Assembly: GCF_900114645.1 (NCBI RefSeq)
Contig: NZ_FOTR01000006.1
Location: 62,001-126,000 of the forward strand
DNA: 64,000 nucleotides
Direction of reading: 5' to 3'
DNA from: Gracilibacillus orientalis
GTDB lineage: Bacteria; Bacillota; Bacilli; Bacillales; Amphibacillaceae
Under the pieces are notes generated by a model. It did not search any database. It had not been told where the DNA came from and saw only the letters and a program-made list of their open reading frames with translations. Positions 1 to 8,280 of this stretch are shown here, piece after piece (position 1 is the first letter of the stretch; each line of letters opens with the position of its first letter). The translations under genes and the position numbers were made by a program.

Positions 1-425
1 GGTCGAACATCTAACAATAAAACTTCACCTTTTTCCATCCGATCTTTAAGTTCTGAAAGTGAAACCCCATCCATACCAAGATTGGCATTTAAGAATTCTT
101 GTTTTATTTGTTGAACCTGTACAAACTGTTTTTCTGACAATGTATGCAAGGAATTTATAAAGTCCGAAATGACTGCATCTGCTAATTCGTAAATCACATA
201 ATTCCCTTTCTTCTGAAACTTTACCAATCTTGAATTAGAAAGGGTTTGTAGATGCTGAGATACATTTGCCACAGACATAGTAGTTGCTTTCGATAATGCT
301 TCCACTGACTTTGGACCTTGAGATAAAATATCAAGAATCTCCAAGCGTTTCGGACTCGAAAGACTTTTACCTATTCTTGCAAACTCTTGATACAGCAAAT
401 CTTTTAAATTTCTCTCATTAAACAT
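1..425 (-). CDS. ArsR-family transcriptional regulator with C-terminal rhodanese domain (partial)
   Basis: The gene runs off the left edge, so the C-terminus is missing. Translation from the ATG at 425 gives an N-terminal winged-helix ArsR domain (about residues 10-95; SPKRLEILDIL, then a helix-turn-helix with VANVSQHLQTL). The start of a rhodanese-like domain follows (KGEVLLLDVRP at the edge). This two-domain form is common in Bacillales and is usually linked to sulfur, redox or metal stress; the ligand cannot be read here. A promoter and an inverted-repeat operator lie directly upstream, which suggests autorepression. Family assignment is firm; the specific role is not known. Confidence 0.85.
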   Translation of the reverse strand, partial: MFNERNLKDLLYQEFARIGKSLSSPKRLEILDILSQGPKSVEALSKATTMSVANVSQHLQTLSNSRLVKFQKKGNYVIYELADAVISDFINSLHTLSEKQFVQVQQIKQEFLNANLGMDGVSLSELKDRMEKGEVLLLDVR

Positions 426-438
426 TTTAATTCGCCAC

Positions 439-495
439 CTATTCAAGTGTTTTATTGAATAGTTGAATCATAACCATTACTAACCCTTTTGTCAA
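439..495 (-). promoter_or_regulatory. Promoter and ArsR-type operator
   Basis: On the minus strand TTGACA (490-495) is followed after 17 nt by TATGAT (467-472), a good sigma-A promoter. Just downstream, CTATTCAA (439-446) and TTGAATAG (455-462) form a perfect 8-bp inverted repeat, of the kind ArsR dimers bind. Its position across the start of transcription fits autorepression by the adjacent regulator. Confidence 0.75.
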
Positions 496-503
496 AAACT
501 CCG

Positions 504-605
504 ACTTAAACTAACCTACAAGTTAGCACAATAAAAAAAGGAGTTTTCCTACAAACTTCTTGTTCAACTATTGCACCCGTTTGTTTAAATACAATGCTTC
601 ACAAT
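504..605. repeat. Dispersed repeat family A, copy 1 (degenerate)
   Basis: The outer arms ACTTAAACTAAC (from 504) and GTTTGTTTAAAT form an imperfect inverted repeat. The right half (558-605; TTGTTCAACTATTGCACCC ... CTTCACAATG) aligns closely with the copy near 10.9 kb. The copy lies between the ArsR-type gene and the end of the trpS relic. Confidence 0.6.
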
Positions 606-618
606 GTCTCTTATTGAT

Positions 619-1615
619 TTATACATAAATACCGATTTTACGCTTAATCTCATTTAAAAATGGTGAAGTGATGGACCTTGCTTTTTCTGCTCCTTCTCTA
701 AGGATTTCATCTATTTTATCTGGAGAGGACATTAGTTCATTATATTTTTCTCGCGGTTCTTCGATAAATCTATTCATCACGTTAAACAAATCCTTTTCCG
801 CATCCCCCAGCCAATACCTTGAAGATATTGCTCTTTCATCTTTTCAACTTCAATATCAGAAGCAAATTCTTTATAAACATAAAGATAGTAGATCTATCGG
901 GATCTTTTGGTGCTTCTGGCAGTAATGAATCTGTTTTGATCTTGTTTATAAGCTTTTGTAACTTTTTAGGATCTTCAAAAAGTGGGATTGTATTATTATA
1001 ACTTTTACTCATTTTCCGACCATCTAATCCAGGCAATACAGCTGTATTTTCTTGGATTTTGTACTCTGGTAACAAAAATGTCTCACCGTAGGTATTATTA
1101 AAACTTTCAGCAATGTCCCTGGTAATTTCGACATGCTGAACTTGGTCTTTTCCAACAGGAACCACTTCAGTTTTAAACATCAAAATATCGGCAGCCATTA
1201 GAACTGGGTAGTTAAACAACCCCATATTAACACAAAAATCTATGTCTTTCTCTGATTTTTTATTACTATCGATAAGCGCTTTATAGGCATGAGCCCTATT
1301 CATTAAACCCTTGGATGTAAAACAACTCAAAATCCAATTTAATTCAAAAATATCTGGCACATCAGATTGTCTATAAAAGATTACCATGTCAGGATCAAGT
1401 CCCAATGCTAACCATGTTGCTGCTATTCCGTATGATAAATGTCTAAATTCCTCAGCATTATGGATTTTTGTAAGACCATGATAATCTGCAACAAAATATG
1501 CTGATCTATAATCCTCTATCTTAGCTAGATCTAATGCTGGCTTTATCGCTCCAATATAATTCCCTAGATGAATTTGCCTTGTTGGTTTTATTCCAGTTAA
1601 TATAGTTTTAGTCAT
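619..1615 (-). pseudogene. trpS: Auxiliary tryptophanyl-tRNA synthetase, two frameshifts
   Basis: Class I aminoacyl-tRNA synthetase that would charge tRNA(Trp). The start is the ATG at 1615 (MTKTILTGIKPTR), with a GGAGG just upstream; longer readings run into the leader. The signature motifs are present: a HIGH-like IHLGNY near residue 16 and KMSKS followed by YNNTIPLF. That variant differs from the usual Bacillus TrpRS (KMSKSDPN). The frame is broken near 875, and again near 812 where a run of five G replaces an expected six. Joining the three frames restores a normal C-terminus ending at 619, giving about 330 residues. Both lesions are single-base losses at short homopolymers, so sequencing error is possible. 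A tryptophan T-box precedes it. I infer a second, possibly acquired or antibiotic-tolerant TrpRS. Confidence 0.8.
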
Positions 1616-1650
1616 AAATAAACCTCCCTCACAAAAATAAAATACAATAT

Positions 1651-1921
1651 AAAAAGGGCTACCCATCCCAAAATAAAAGGACGAGTAACCCGTGGTGCCA
1701 CCTTAATTCGCGTTCACATAAGTAAACGCACTTATCCGTACAGAACATTATAGTTGTTTCAATACTTAGTCTCTTTTAACGGTAAGACCATCCGCTAAAC
1801 CTACTATTAATTCAGTCTAGTAGCTCCGAAGCCCATTCAACAATAGTCCCGCACTGATCATCAGCTCTCTGAAGCGTTCTTAAAAGTTTACTCTTCTTCT
1901 TCATCGCACTCTAATTATTAA
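1651..1921 (-). promoter_or_regulatory. T-box riboswitch, tryptophan-type, with terminator
   Basis: The transcript contains the T-box core AAGGTGGCACCACG (1691-1704), followed by a terminator hairpin and T-run (1651-1690) before trpS. The Stem I region carries the AGCTGATGATCAGTG segment. A TGG triplet in the segment before GGGCTTCGGAG (about 1830) fits a Trp specifier. Uncharged tRNA(Trp) would stabilise the antiterminator. A candidate promoter, TTGACC (1950-1955) with a weak -10 TAGAGT (1927-1932) at 17-nt spacing, lies upstream. Confidence 0.85.
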
Positions 1922-1985
1922 GTTTCACTCTAAATTATGGATAATAAAAGGTCAAGATTTTAAATGAAAACGTACTTTGTATTTT

Positions 1986-2066
1986 GAACTAACCTGCTTC
2001 AGTAGTGAAAAAGCGTATCTGCTTATTGAAGATACGCACCCGTTAGTTATACATAAAGACTTACAC
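1986..2066. repeat. Dispersed repeat family A, copy 2
   Basis: Contains a perfect 8-bp stem, GCGTATCT (2013-2020) with AGATACGC (2030-2037). It is flanked by AACCTGCTTC and ACCCGTTAGTT. The stem sequence differs from copies 3 and 5 but pairing is kept, which implies selection on structure or recent descent from structured copies. Confidence 0.65.
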
Positions 2067-2105
2067 ATTAATTGCATATTATATAAATAATGTGACAATA
2101 AGTAA

Positions 2106-2390
2106 TTATTTCTTACCTTTTAGTTCTAAAAGTATAGGTGCTATATTTAGTAAGATAGAAACAATTGTCAAAAACCATAATGCCCTTTCCATACCAGGTA
2201 CTACATCCGCTAAAGCTGCCCAATCTTCCACTTTTACCCACCGAGATACAAGACTGTATTCTGCACAAAGTGTTAATGCTGTAAATGATAATCCCATCGC
2301 CATAGCAAGCTTATAATCCTTTCCTGCTTTATACATATAAAGATTTATAAAAGTTGCTACTATAGCAATAACCCCTAATATTACCCACAT
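2106..2390 (-). CDS. Small membrane protein, three predicted TM segments
   Basis: A 94-residue protein with hydrophobic stretches at about residues 2-20, 28-48 and 70-88 and a short basic tail (LELKGKK). A ribosome-binding site (GGAGGTATAGTT) precedes the ATG. No catalytic or binding motif is visible, and I cannot assign a function. It is flanked on both sides by family A repeats and is probably monocistronic. Similar short three-helix proteins occur as hypotheticals in Bacillaceae. Confidence 0.6.
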   Translation of the reverse strand: MWVILGVIAIVATFINLYMYKAGKDYKLAMAMGLSFTALTLCAEYSLVSRWVKVEDWAALADVVPGMERALWFLTIVSILLNIAPILLELKGKK

Positions 2391-2731
2391 AACTATACCT
2401 CCATATATTTTATTTATGTCCTGTAATAATACTAATGTGCTTCATCTCAATTTTTGCATTACTTTTTTATTAGACATTAATACATCTAATTTTATTTCAC
2501 AGTAAATGCTCTTCCTTTTGTGATTTCTTATTGAACAAACCTGCTTCGTTAGTACAAGAAAGCGACTGCTTTATTAAACAATCGCTACCCGTTAGTTTAA
2601 GTACAGTATTCACAATCAACTAATTGTATCAGAAGTTGCTCTTGTCATTTCTTCTCCTCCAATTCAATCATCTGGCCCGACTGATGAACTAATTTATTAC
2701 GCAGCTACGCCCTTTTCTGGAAGATATCTAT
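2391..2731. other. Intergenic region with two repeat families
   Basis: No gene is supported here. It holds family A copy 3 (2536-2616) and a family B motif, TGGCCCGACTGATGAAC (about 2672-2689). The family B motif recurs at about 3111-3128 and, in degenerate form, near 14,220. Confidence 0.5.
2536..2616. repeat. Dispersed repeat family A, copy 3
   Basis: Nearly identical to the copy at 9757-9840. The core hairpin pairs GCGACTG (2562-2568) with CAATCGC (2579-2585), with one non-Watson-Crick position. The flanks are ACCTGCTTCGTTAGT and ACCCGTTAGTTTAAGT. Confidence 0.75.
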
Positions 2732-3040
2732 CTATGAATGACTAACTTTCTTGTTCTTGCTATAAACTTCATAAGCAAAATATCCAAATAATAAACCTAT
2801 TCCAGCTCCCAAACTAAATATTGATGGTAAGGAGATGGGGAAAAATATGCTAAGAAGTATAGCAACTACACAACCAATCACCATTCCGATAGGTATTAAA
2901 CTGTCTAATAAATTTTGGGCACTTTTTGATTTTTTCTTACCAAGAGTGCCCTTCTTAGTTTTGTGTATCATTCTCATAACTACAAATACTGCAATCCCGC
3001 AAACCAGTACAAGCGGTAGTAAAATACGAACAATTTCCAT
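2732..3040 (-). CDS. Small membrane protein of unknown function
   Basis: A 102-residue protein. An N-terminal hydrophobic helix (about residues 5-22) is followed by a strongly basic loop (HKTKKGTLGKKKSKS) and two further hydrophobic segments (about 48-66 and 70-92). The start is supported by GGGAGC seven nt upstream. There are no recognisable motifs. It is flanked by repeats and is not obviously in an operon. Function unknown. Confidence 0.55.
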   Translation of the reverse strand: MEIVRILLPLVLVCGIAVFVVMRMIHKTKKGTLGKKKSKSAQNLLDSLIPIGMVIGCVVAILLSIFFPISLPSIFSLGAGIGLLFGYFAYEVYSKNKKVSHS

Positions 3041-3250
3041 ATCTAAGCTCCCTCACCCTCTCTTCTCTCACTTTTATTGATTTAATTTTAACATAAATTA
3101 TTCAACAATTTGGCCCGACTGATGAACAAATTCACGTTTGCGGCACAGTGACAATCGTTTCATTATTGAAATTTATACTAAAGTAAACAAATTTATTTCT
3201 ATAGAACAAAAAGGTTTTATTATTTCCAACTCATCATCATATTTATTAAC

Positions 3251-4120
3251 TTAAAACAATCCGGCTACAATCTGCATCGGAAAATTTATTAAACCGTGAA
3301 TGATGATGAGTACCCATACATTTCTGTACTTCGCCCATAAGAATCCTAAAAATAATCCCATAACCCCCTGGTTGACGATTACATTTGAAAATGCAATATC
3401 TGCTGAGTCCCCACCCTGGATTGCCATATGCCAAATTGCCCAGAGCAAGGAAGACGCCATGATTGCAGGCCATGTACCGAGCAATGCCTCAAGTCTTGTC
3501 TGCAGCCAAACTCTGTAAAATAGCTCTTCCAATACACTGTTCATCAAAAAGGAAAACGATGCACCTATAATCAATACAATCAAATCCATCTCATATTCAG
3601 GAACTTCAGGATTGGCCAAGGGACTGAAGAAATATAGAATAATCCAAACGACTGTGACAATTGAGGGGTAAAGCCATTGGTTATCTTTTAAATAGGAGTG
3701 GATTGATAAAATATTATTTTTTGACCGTTTTTGTTTATAAATGCTGAACATCATAACCGGCCCGATAAGCAGCAGTAAAATTTTAAAGATAGGGAAATAT
3801 ATAGATAAATCATCTTCTGGCACCAAAAGTAAACCGATGAAAAGGAGAAGGGCAAGTGTGGTTAATATGGTGGATTGCCTAACCAGCACTTTTTTATCCC
3901 CTTTGGTGAATGGATTGTTGTCTGAAAAACTTCCAGGTAACAATAGAATCAATAAAAGCAACACTCCCGAAATAATCCAGTTATTCCAAAAAGGAGTCAT
4001 TATACCATAATCTGCACTGAATTCGATCAGCCCTTCATTTTGAATCATAACCCAGGCTGCTGCAATAAAGATTAATATGAATCCACTGTATACAATCCAT
4101 CGGTATCTATTTTTCATCAT
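3251..4120 (-). CDS. CPBP-family intramembrane metalloprotease
   Basis: A 289-residue integral membrane protein with about eight hydrophobic segments. The C-terminal half carries the CPBP (CAAX protease and bacteriocin-processing, Abi) signature: EE-x3-R at E198/E199/R203, then WAIWH with H231, and a third motif around H275 (IIIHGLIN). These Glu and His residues form the active site in this family. Known members process prenylated proteins or take part in bacteriocin self-immunity; the substrate here is unknown. An upstream AGGAGAGG supports the start. No bacteriocin gene is visible nearby. Confidence 0.85.
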   Translation of the reverse strand: MMKNRYRWIVYSGFILIFIAAAWVMIQNEGLIEFSADYGIMTPFWNNWIISGVLLLLILLLPGSFSDNNPFTKGDKKVLVRQSTILTTLALLLFIGLLLVPEDDLSIYFPIFKILLLLIGPVMMFSIYKQKRSKNNILSIHSYLKDNQWLYPSIVTVVWIILYFFSPLANPEVPEYEMDLIVLIIGASFSFLMNSVLEELFYRVWLQTRLEALLGTWPAIMASSLLWAIWHMAIQGGDSADIAFSNVIVNQGVMGLFLGFLWAKYRNVWVLIIIHGLINFPMQIVAGLF

Positions 4121-4502
4121 TAATCATGTTAACCTCTCCTAAAGTATTTGTATTATTATAAAATGTTTTCAAGTGAAAAATAATGACATTTGTAATCAAT
4201 CGTCCATTGCACTAAACCAATAAGGATCAATAGTAACGGTTTCACTCCAACCATTGTAGCTTTATAATAAAAATTGATAGAATCGCCTTACAAACCTACA
4301 ATTTATAATAACTAAGAAGAATTCACTTTGAATAAAAATTGATCAAAATGTATTCAATCTATGTGATGTTTTATGCAAATTTTTATGAAAAAGTATGATC
4401 ATAATCGTTTACGAATTTATTCAACTCTTCTAACACAATGGTTAATAACTAATAGGAGCTGTCACCCTGGCAACTCCTTCTTTCGTTAAAGCACCATTTA
4501 CT
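4121..4502. other. Intergenic region, no gene seen
   Basis: AT-rich stretch with no credible reading frame. Near 4455-4477 an inverted repeat (GGAGCTG with CAACTCC, allowing one G-U) could form a short hairpin. It has no T-run, so it is not a convincing terminator. Confidence 0.4.
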
Positions 4503-4868
4503 TTAATAAAAATTCATCTTTAAAATAGAAAACACCTTAGTATCACGAAATTCACCTTTAATGAATTCATTTTTTCTTAAAGTACCTTCGTATTCAAAAC
4601 CTGCTTTTAACATAACCTTTCCAGAACCAATATTGTCAGTATCGCATCCACCTTCTATACGGTTTAGATGAACACTCTCAAATCCGAATTTAATTACTTC
4701 TTTGATTGCTTCAGACGCAAATCCATTACCCCAGTAATTTTTATTTAACACATATCCTATTTCTGCTTTTTTATGTTCATTTGACCAATCTACAAACGAA
4801 CAAGTACCAATAACCTTAGGAATGCTGCCCAGTTTGTTTTCACTATAACTAGCACTAAGTATAATCCA
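4503..4868 (-). pseudogene. GNAT acetyltransferase fragment, N-terminus lost
   Basis: The C-terminal two thirds of a RimJ/RimL-type GNAT domain. Reading upstream of the first in-frame ATG (4751), the same frame continues as family-like sequence (KVIGTCSFVDWSNEHKKAEIGYVL) until an in-frame TAG at 4869-4871. The preserved part includes the acetyl-CoA region (NYWGNGFASEAI) and the typical LNRIEGGCDTDN-x-GS-x-KVMLKAGF segment. About the first 60 residues of a roughly 180-residue enzyme are missing. This looks like a deletion relic beside the aminopeptidase gene, and a functional short protein is unlikely. Confidence 0.75.
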
Positions 4869-4907
4869 CTAGAAATCAATTTTCTCTGTTTTTAAGTTGT
4901 AGACGAT

Positions 4908-6161
4908 TTAGAATTGGAAACCTCCATCCTTCATTAGCAGGACTTCAGTTCCACCTTCTTTAATACCCACTACTTTCATATCTTCGGTACCAAAAGTCAC
5001 ATTGACTAACAAAAGTGAAGTATTCAGACCCGCTGCCTTCAACTCTTCCTCAGATCGGTCAATGCCATTTTGAATATTGGAGGGAGATGCATTTCCGATT
5101 CCAATATGACAGGCCGTATTTTCATCAAACAAGGTATTGTAAAAAAGAGTATCTGCCTGAGCAAGAGGAGATTTATTAGAGACCAAGGCAATTTCACCTA
5201 GATAATGTGAACCTTCGTCTGTTTCGATGAGATTTTGTAACACTTCTTGTCCCTTTGCGGCATAATAGTCGGTAATCCGTCCATCTTTAAAAATTAGATA
5301 AAATTCATCGATGACACTTCCCCCATAGATAAGAGGTTTAGTACCTACCAATTTGCCATTCACCTTATTTTTATGGGGAGCAGTAAATATTTCTTCCGTA
5401 GGAATGTTCGGAAAGAAAGGTATTCCATTTTTATCTATGACACCCCCACCGATATAGAGATGATTTTTAGGTAGACCAACTAATAAATCAGTTCCACGGC
5501 TATTTGTAAAACGCAGGGCTTCAAATTGGCTCTCGTTTAGGATTTTTTTTCGAGACTCGAAGGCTCTACTGTGACTCTCCCAATCTTTTATAAGATTTTT
5601 CCCATCTGCCCGAGATCCTTTTAAAATTAATTTCCATAATGATTGTAAAGCTTCTTCTTTACTTAGGTTGGGAAATACTTTAGTTGCCCATACAACGTAC
5701 GGGACAGCTAGAAGACACCAGCGTACCTCGTGGGATCTAATTTTCGCATAATAATCCCTCAATTTGGTACGAGAAGCTTTTTGGAAACGACTTATCCTTT
5801 CTGTAGAAACCTCCTTAAAGACATCTAAGTTTTCAGAAATAATATGGATGTAAGCAGCACCTGCATCGTCCCACTCCTTAAAACGGGCAGCCTGCCAATC
5901 AGGAAAGTGATCGATGACACTATCTGCTGCATTTAAGTAAAATTCTTTGGTAGACTGTTCATCTGTCCAATCTATAAATACATTTGAAGCTCCTGCCTCA
6001 TAGGCTACCATTTGGATTAGACGTGCAAACGTAGCATTTTGTATATCACTATGAATAATCAATAATTGATTTTTTTGCAGATTTACACCAGCTCGTACAG
6101 CAAGTTCTGCATACTTTTTTAACTGTGCTTCACTTATAAATTCATATATTCCTTTAATCAT
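4908..6161 (-). CDS. M29-family aminopeptidase paralogue with altered metal site
   Basis: A 417-residue protein related along its length to AmpS/AmpT/PepS (thermophilic metalloaminopeptidase family M29). The N-terminal AELAVRAGVNLQKNQ motif, the PTEE glutamate (near residue 255), the GEIALV glutamate (near 330) and H352 (NTACHIGIG) match expected metal ligands. The next motif, normally HxD in HVDFMIG, reads L385-V386-N387-V388 (LLVNVTFGTEDM), so the expected His and Asp are replaced. The reading frame is intact and no frameshift explains this. It may be a non-catalytic or differently catalytic paralogue. AGGGGAG precedes the ATG. Monocistronic. Confidence 0.8.
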   Translation of the reverse strand: MIKGIYEFISEAQLKKYAELAVRAGVNLQKNQLLIIHSDIQNATFARLIQMVAYEAGASNVFIDWTDEQSTKEFYLNAADSVIDHFPDWQAARFKEWDDAGAAYIHIISENLDVFKEVSTERISRFQKASRTKLRDYYAKIRSHEVRWCLLAVPYVVWATKVFPNLSKEEALQSLWKLILKGSRADGKNLIKDWESHSRAFESRKKILNESQFEALRFTNSRGTDLLVGLPKNHLYIGGGVIDKNGIPFFPNIPTEEIFTAPHKNKVNGKLVGTKPLIYGGSVIDEFYLIFKDGRITDYYAAKGQEVLQNLIETDEGSHYLGEIALVSNKSPLAQADTLFYNTLFDENTACHIGIGNASPSNIQNGIDRSEEELKAAGLNTSLLLVNVTFGTEDMKVVGIKEGGTEVLLMKDGGFQF

Positions 6162-6214
6162 TTAATATCTCCCCTGTGATGTTCTTGTATAATTTTACTA
6201 CAGAACCCTCACCT

Positions 6215-6260
6215 ACTTAAACTAACCTGCTCGTTAGTTTAAGTGAACAACTTCACAATA
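6215..6260. repeat. Dispersed repeat family A, copy 4 (collapsed form)
   Basis: A perfect 12-bp inverted repeat, ACTTAAACTAAC (6215-6226) with GTTAGTTTAAGT (6233-6244), around a 6-nt loop, followed by CTTCACAAT. It looks like a family A element that lost its internal hairpin, leaving only the outer arms. Confidence 0.7.
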
Positions 6261-6394
6261 CCACCAATCTTCACAATAAAATTATAAGAAAAAATAACAA
6301 ATCGTTGTTCTTATTTAACACAATAATAATAATCGTTGCTGCGCAGAATGTGTCAAATACGAAAAGACGATCACTTAGAATGCAATCGTCTCTG

Positions 6395-6530
6395 GTTCCA
6401 CGGGGACAGGTTCTTTGTCCCCATTCCTTTGTTTTAAAAATGTGAAAGATACATAAGTAAGAATGATTCATGCAAGGTAAGTAGGAAAAAATCTGAAATT
6501 GTGGGACGGAGAACCTGTCCCCCTGGTCCT
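6395..6530. repeat. REP-like doublet (two inverted GGGGACAGGTTC palindromes)
   Basis: Copy 1 pairs GGGGACA (6402-6408) with TGTCCCC (6416-6422). Copy 2 lies in opposite orientation, GGGAC (6503-6507) with GTCCC (6517-6521). Their complements share GGGGACAGGTTCT and then GTCCC. Two inverted REP palindromes about 100 bp apart match the REPIN arrangement mobilised by Y1-type (RAYT) transposases. No such transposase lies in this window. Confidence 0.65.
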
Positions 6531-6551
6531 GCCTCTGCTCCTGCCAAGATG

Positions 6552-7307
6552 TTAGATATTTGCTTTTACAAATTCATATGTCATCTCAGCGACTTTTTTA
6601 TTACCAGCTTCTGAAAAACCATGACCTTCTCCTGGAAACACTTCAATTCTAGCGTGTGGATATAACATTTCTGCCCTCTTCCCATATTCAAGTGTTACAA
6701 TTTCATCCTGATCTCCATGAAAAATTAGAACATTTTTATTGAATTGCCCAATATGGTCGAAGACATCATAGTCATGAATCGATTCAAAATATATTCTACC
6801 TAATCGAACTCCCCATAACTCATGTGTATCAGGGATGCTGTCAAGTGTTGGAAACCTTTTATTCCAGTCATCTGCAATACCCAGCGCTGGAAATAGCAAT
6901 AAGAGTCCTTTAATGTCCTCTATATATTCATCGGCTACTAATCCTGATACTAATCCCCCCTGACTTCCTCCAAATAAAAAGATATTATCAGGATCAACAT
7001 TTCCCCAATTTTTTATGGTTTCAACAACAGCAGACAGATCTTCTTTTTCTGTAAATATAGACATTTCATCAGTCTTAAGGTCACTCTTTGAATTTATGGA
7101 GCCGCCACAAAAGTCGAAGCAAATTGCGCCCACGTCATTTTTTGCTAAATAGTCACTATTCATAGCAAAATCTACATTTGTTCCATTAAAACCGTGGCTG
7201 AAGATTACGACAGGGCACTTTCTCTTACTATTAGGCATGTAAGAGACACCATGAATTTCCCTCTCATGATGTTTAATCTTCACCATTTCTTTTTGATAAC
7301 TGCTCAT
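6552..7307 (-). CDS. Alpha/beta hydrolase
   Basis: The ATG at 7307 has GGAGGT at ideal spacing, giving 251 residues; the upstream in-frame ATG at 7337 has no such site. An alpha/beta-hydrolase fold is seen: an oxyanion-side SHGFNG motif near residue 37, the nucleophile elbow GGSQGG (S115), acid candidates D199 or D201 in HGDQDEIV, and catalytic H229 (GEGHGF). No signal peptide, so it is probably cytosolic. Relatives include acylaminoacyl-peptidase-like and carboxylesterase enzymes; the substrate cannot be assigned. Lies between a REP doublet and a DUF3237 relic. Confidence 0.8.
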   Translation of the reverse strand: MSSYQKEMVKIKHHEREIHGVSYMPNSKRKCPVVIFSHGFNGTNVDFAMNSDYLAKNDVGAICFDFCGGSINSKSDLKTDEMSIFTEKEDLSAVVETIKNWGNVDPDNIFLFGGSQGGLVSGLVADEYIEDIKGLLLLFPALGIADDWNKRFPTLDSIPDTHELWGVRLGRIYFESIHDYDVFDHIGQFNKNVLIFHGDQDEIVTLEYGKRAEMLYPHARIEVFPGEGHGFSEAGNKKVAEMTYEFVKANI

Positions 7308-7380
7308 TTTTATACCTCCATGTCTTAGGAAATTCAAATTACATATCCGGTTAACCCCATTGGATAAAATAATCTGAACT

Positions 7381-7800
7381 TTATTTTATTTTATATATTT
7401 TAATATCTAAACCAGACGCTGTTGGTAGACCTTCTGCAACTAAAATGTCATCATTCAAAAAAGCTAATGCCTTACTATTCGTAATGACTTTTGGATATGA
7501 TCTAAATAATGCATTTATCAACTTGTTGTTTACATTACCGTTATTCTCAATATAAATTTTGCAAAGTTCCCCTGTATAATCCTTCCCTTAAAGCATATAC
7601 CTAGCTGATAACGTATGTCGATCACTAAACCTTCCAATGATTTGCGTATCCACGCCTCCGTCAAGGATCTCTCCTTTAAAATAATTACCCGTTACATGAC
7701 CTTTAAAAGAAATCATTATTACTGAATCTCCATCATTATTATTTAGTTTGATCGTATTCTCTATTTGAACATGTACAGTAAATATTTCTTCAATATCCAT
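7381..7800 (-). pseudogene. DUF3237 family protein with in-frame TAA
   Basis: The ATG at 7800 (MDIEEIFTVHV) follows GGAGG. The first 70 codons read as a DUF3237 domain (GNYFKGEILDGGVDTQIIG, then SARYML). A TAA at 7588-7590 sits where relatives usually have an acidic codon, and the same frame then continues as GKDYTGELCKIYIENNG to a stop at 7381. Only one base (GAA to TAA) breaks an otherwise normal 139-residue gene, so this is recent decay or a base-call error. DUF3237 has no firmly established function. Confidence 0.75.
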
Positions 7801-7882
7801 TTTTCCAATCCTCCTATACCTTACAATGGACGCATGTATTATGTCTGTCAAGATTATCTGGAATCCTGAAATGGTGGTTAAC

Positions 7883-8280
7883 TGATTATTGCGGATGAAA
7901 AGAGCCACTTATGCATAGTTTTGAGCCACCGATTGCAAAAAATAGAGCCACCATATGCGGACATGAGAGCCACTAAAATGGTACCCGCTCTTTAAAGAAG
8001 AGCGTCAGAGCCACAGCGAAGGCTGCTTGCCATTGACTGTAACGCCCAATTCTTTGCATTTGGTGGAAGGGGTCGGGGCCCGAATCGGTTTGTCCGTGTT
8101 ATCATATTTGAGCAGGTGTGCCTATTTGGCATTATTTATGACAGACCTGCGATTATTCCTCAACACGGACAAAAGTTGAGTCAATGGTGGCGGAGAATAG
8201 TATCAGCGCTAATTATGGCAGAAAAAACAATCGTGGCTCTCCTTGCCGCAGTTACTGGCTCAAACTGTCCGCAATACTCA
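7883..8280. mobile_element. 398-bp IS21-like element, internally deleted, with target duplication
   Basis: The ends are inverted repeats, TGATTATTGCGGA at 7883 and its near complement TCCGCAATACTCA ending at 8280 (12 of 13 match), with TG...CA termini. The six bases GTTAAC flank both sides (7877-7882 and 8281-8286), consistent with a target-site duplication. Inside the left end GAGCCAC repeats at 7902, 7923, 7945 and 7967, spaced 21-22 bp; the right end carries two inverted TGGCTC copies. Iterated subterminal repeats are typical of IS21-family transposase binding. No istA or istB frame survives. An internal hairpin pairs TTGTCCGTGTT (8090-8100) with AACACGGACAA (8162-8172). Confidence 0.75.

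Noticed and set aside
800-890. Programmed frameshifting in trpS
   Set aside because: Two separate shifts would be needed, neither has a slippery heptamer with a following stem, and TrpRS is not known to use it.
6271-6471. 66-codon minus-strand frame
   Set aside because: Spans the REP palindrome and has no ribosome-binding site or family resemblance.
7588-7590. TAA in the DUF3237 gene as programmed read-through or recoding
   Set aside because: Known recoding usually uses TGA or TAG, and no downstream structure is seen; a simple point mutation explains it.
7990-8200. Transposase coding remnant inside the 398-bp element
   Set aside because: I tried several frames and found nothing clearly like IstA or IstB, so only the ends are claimed.
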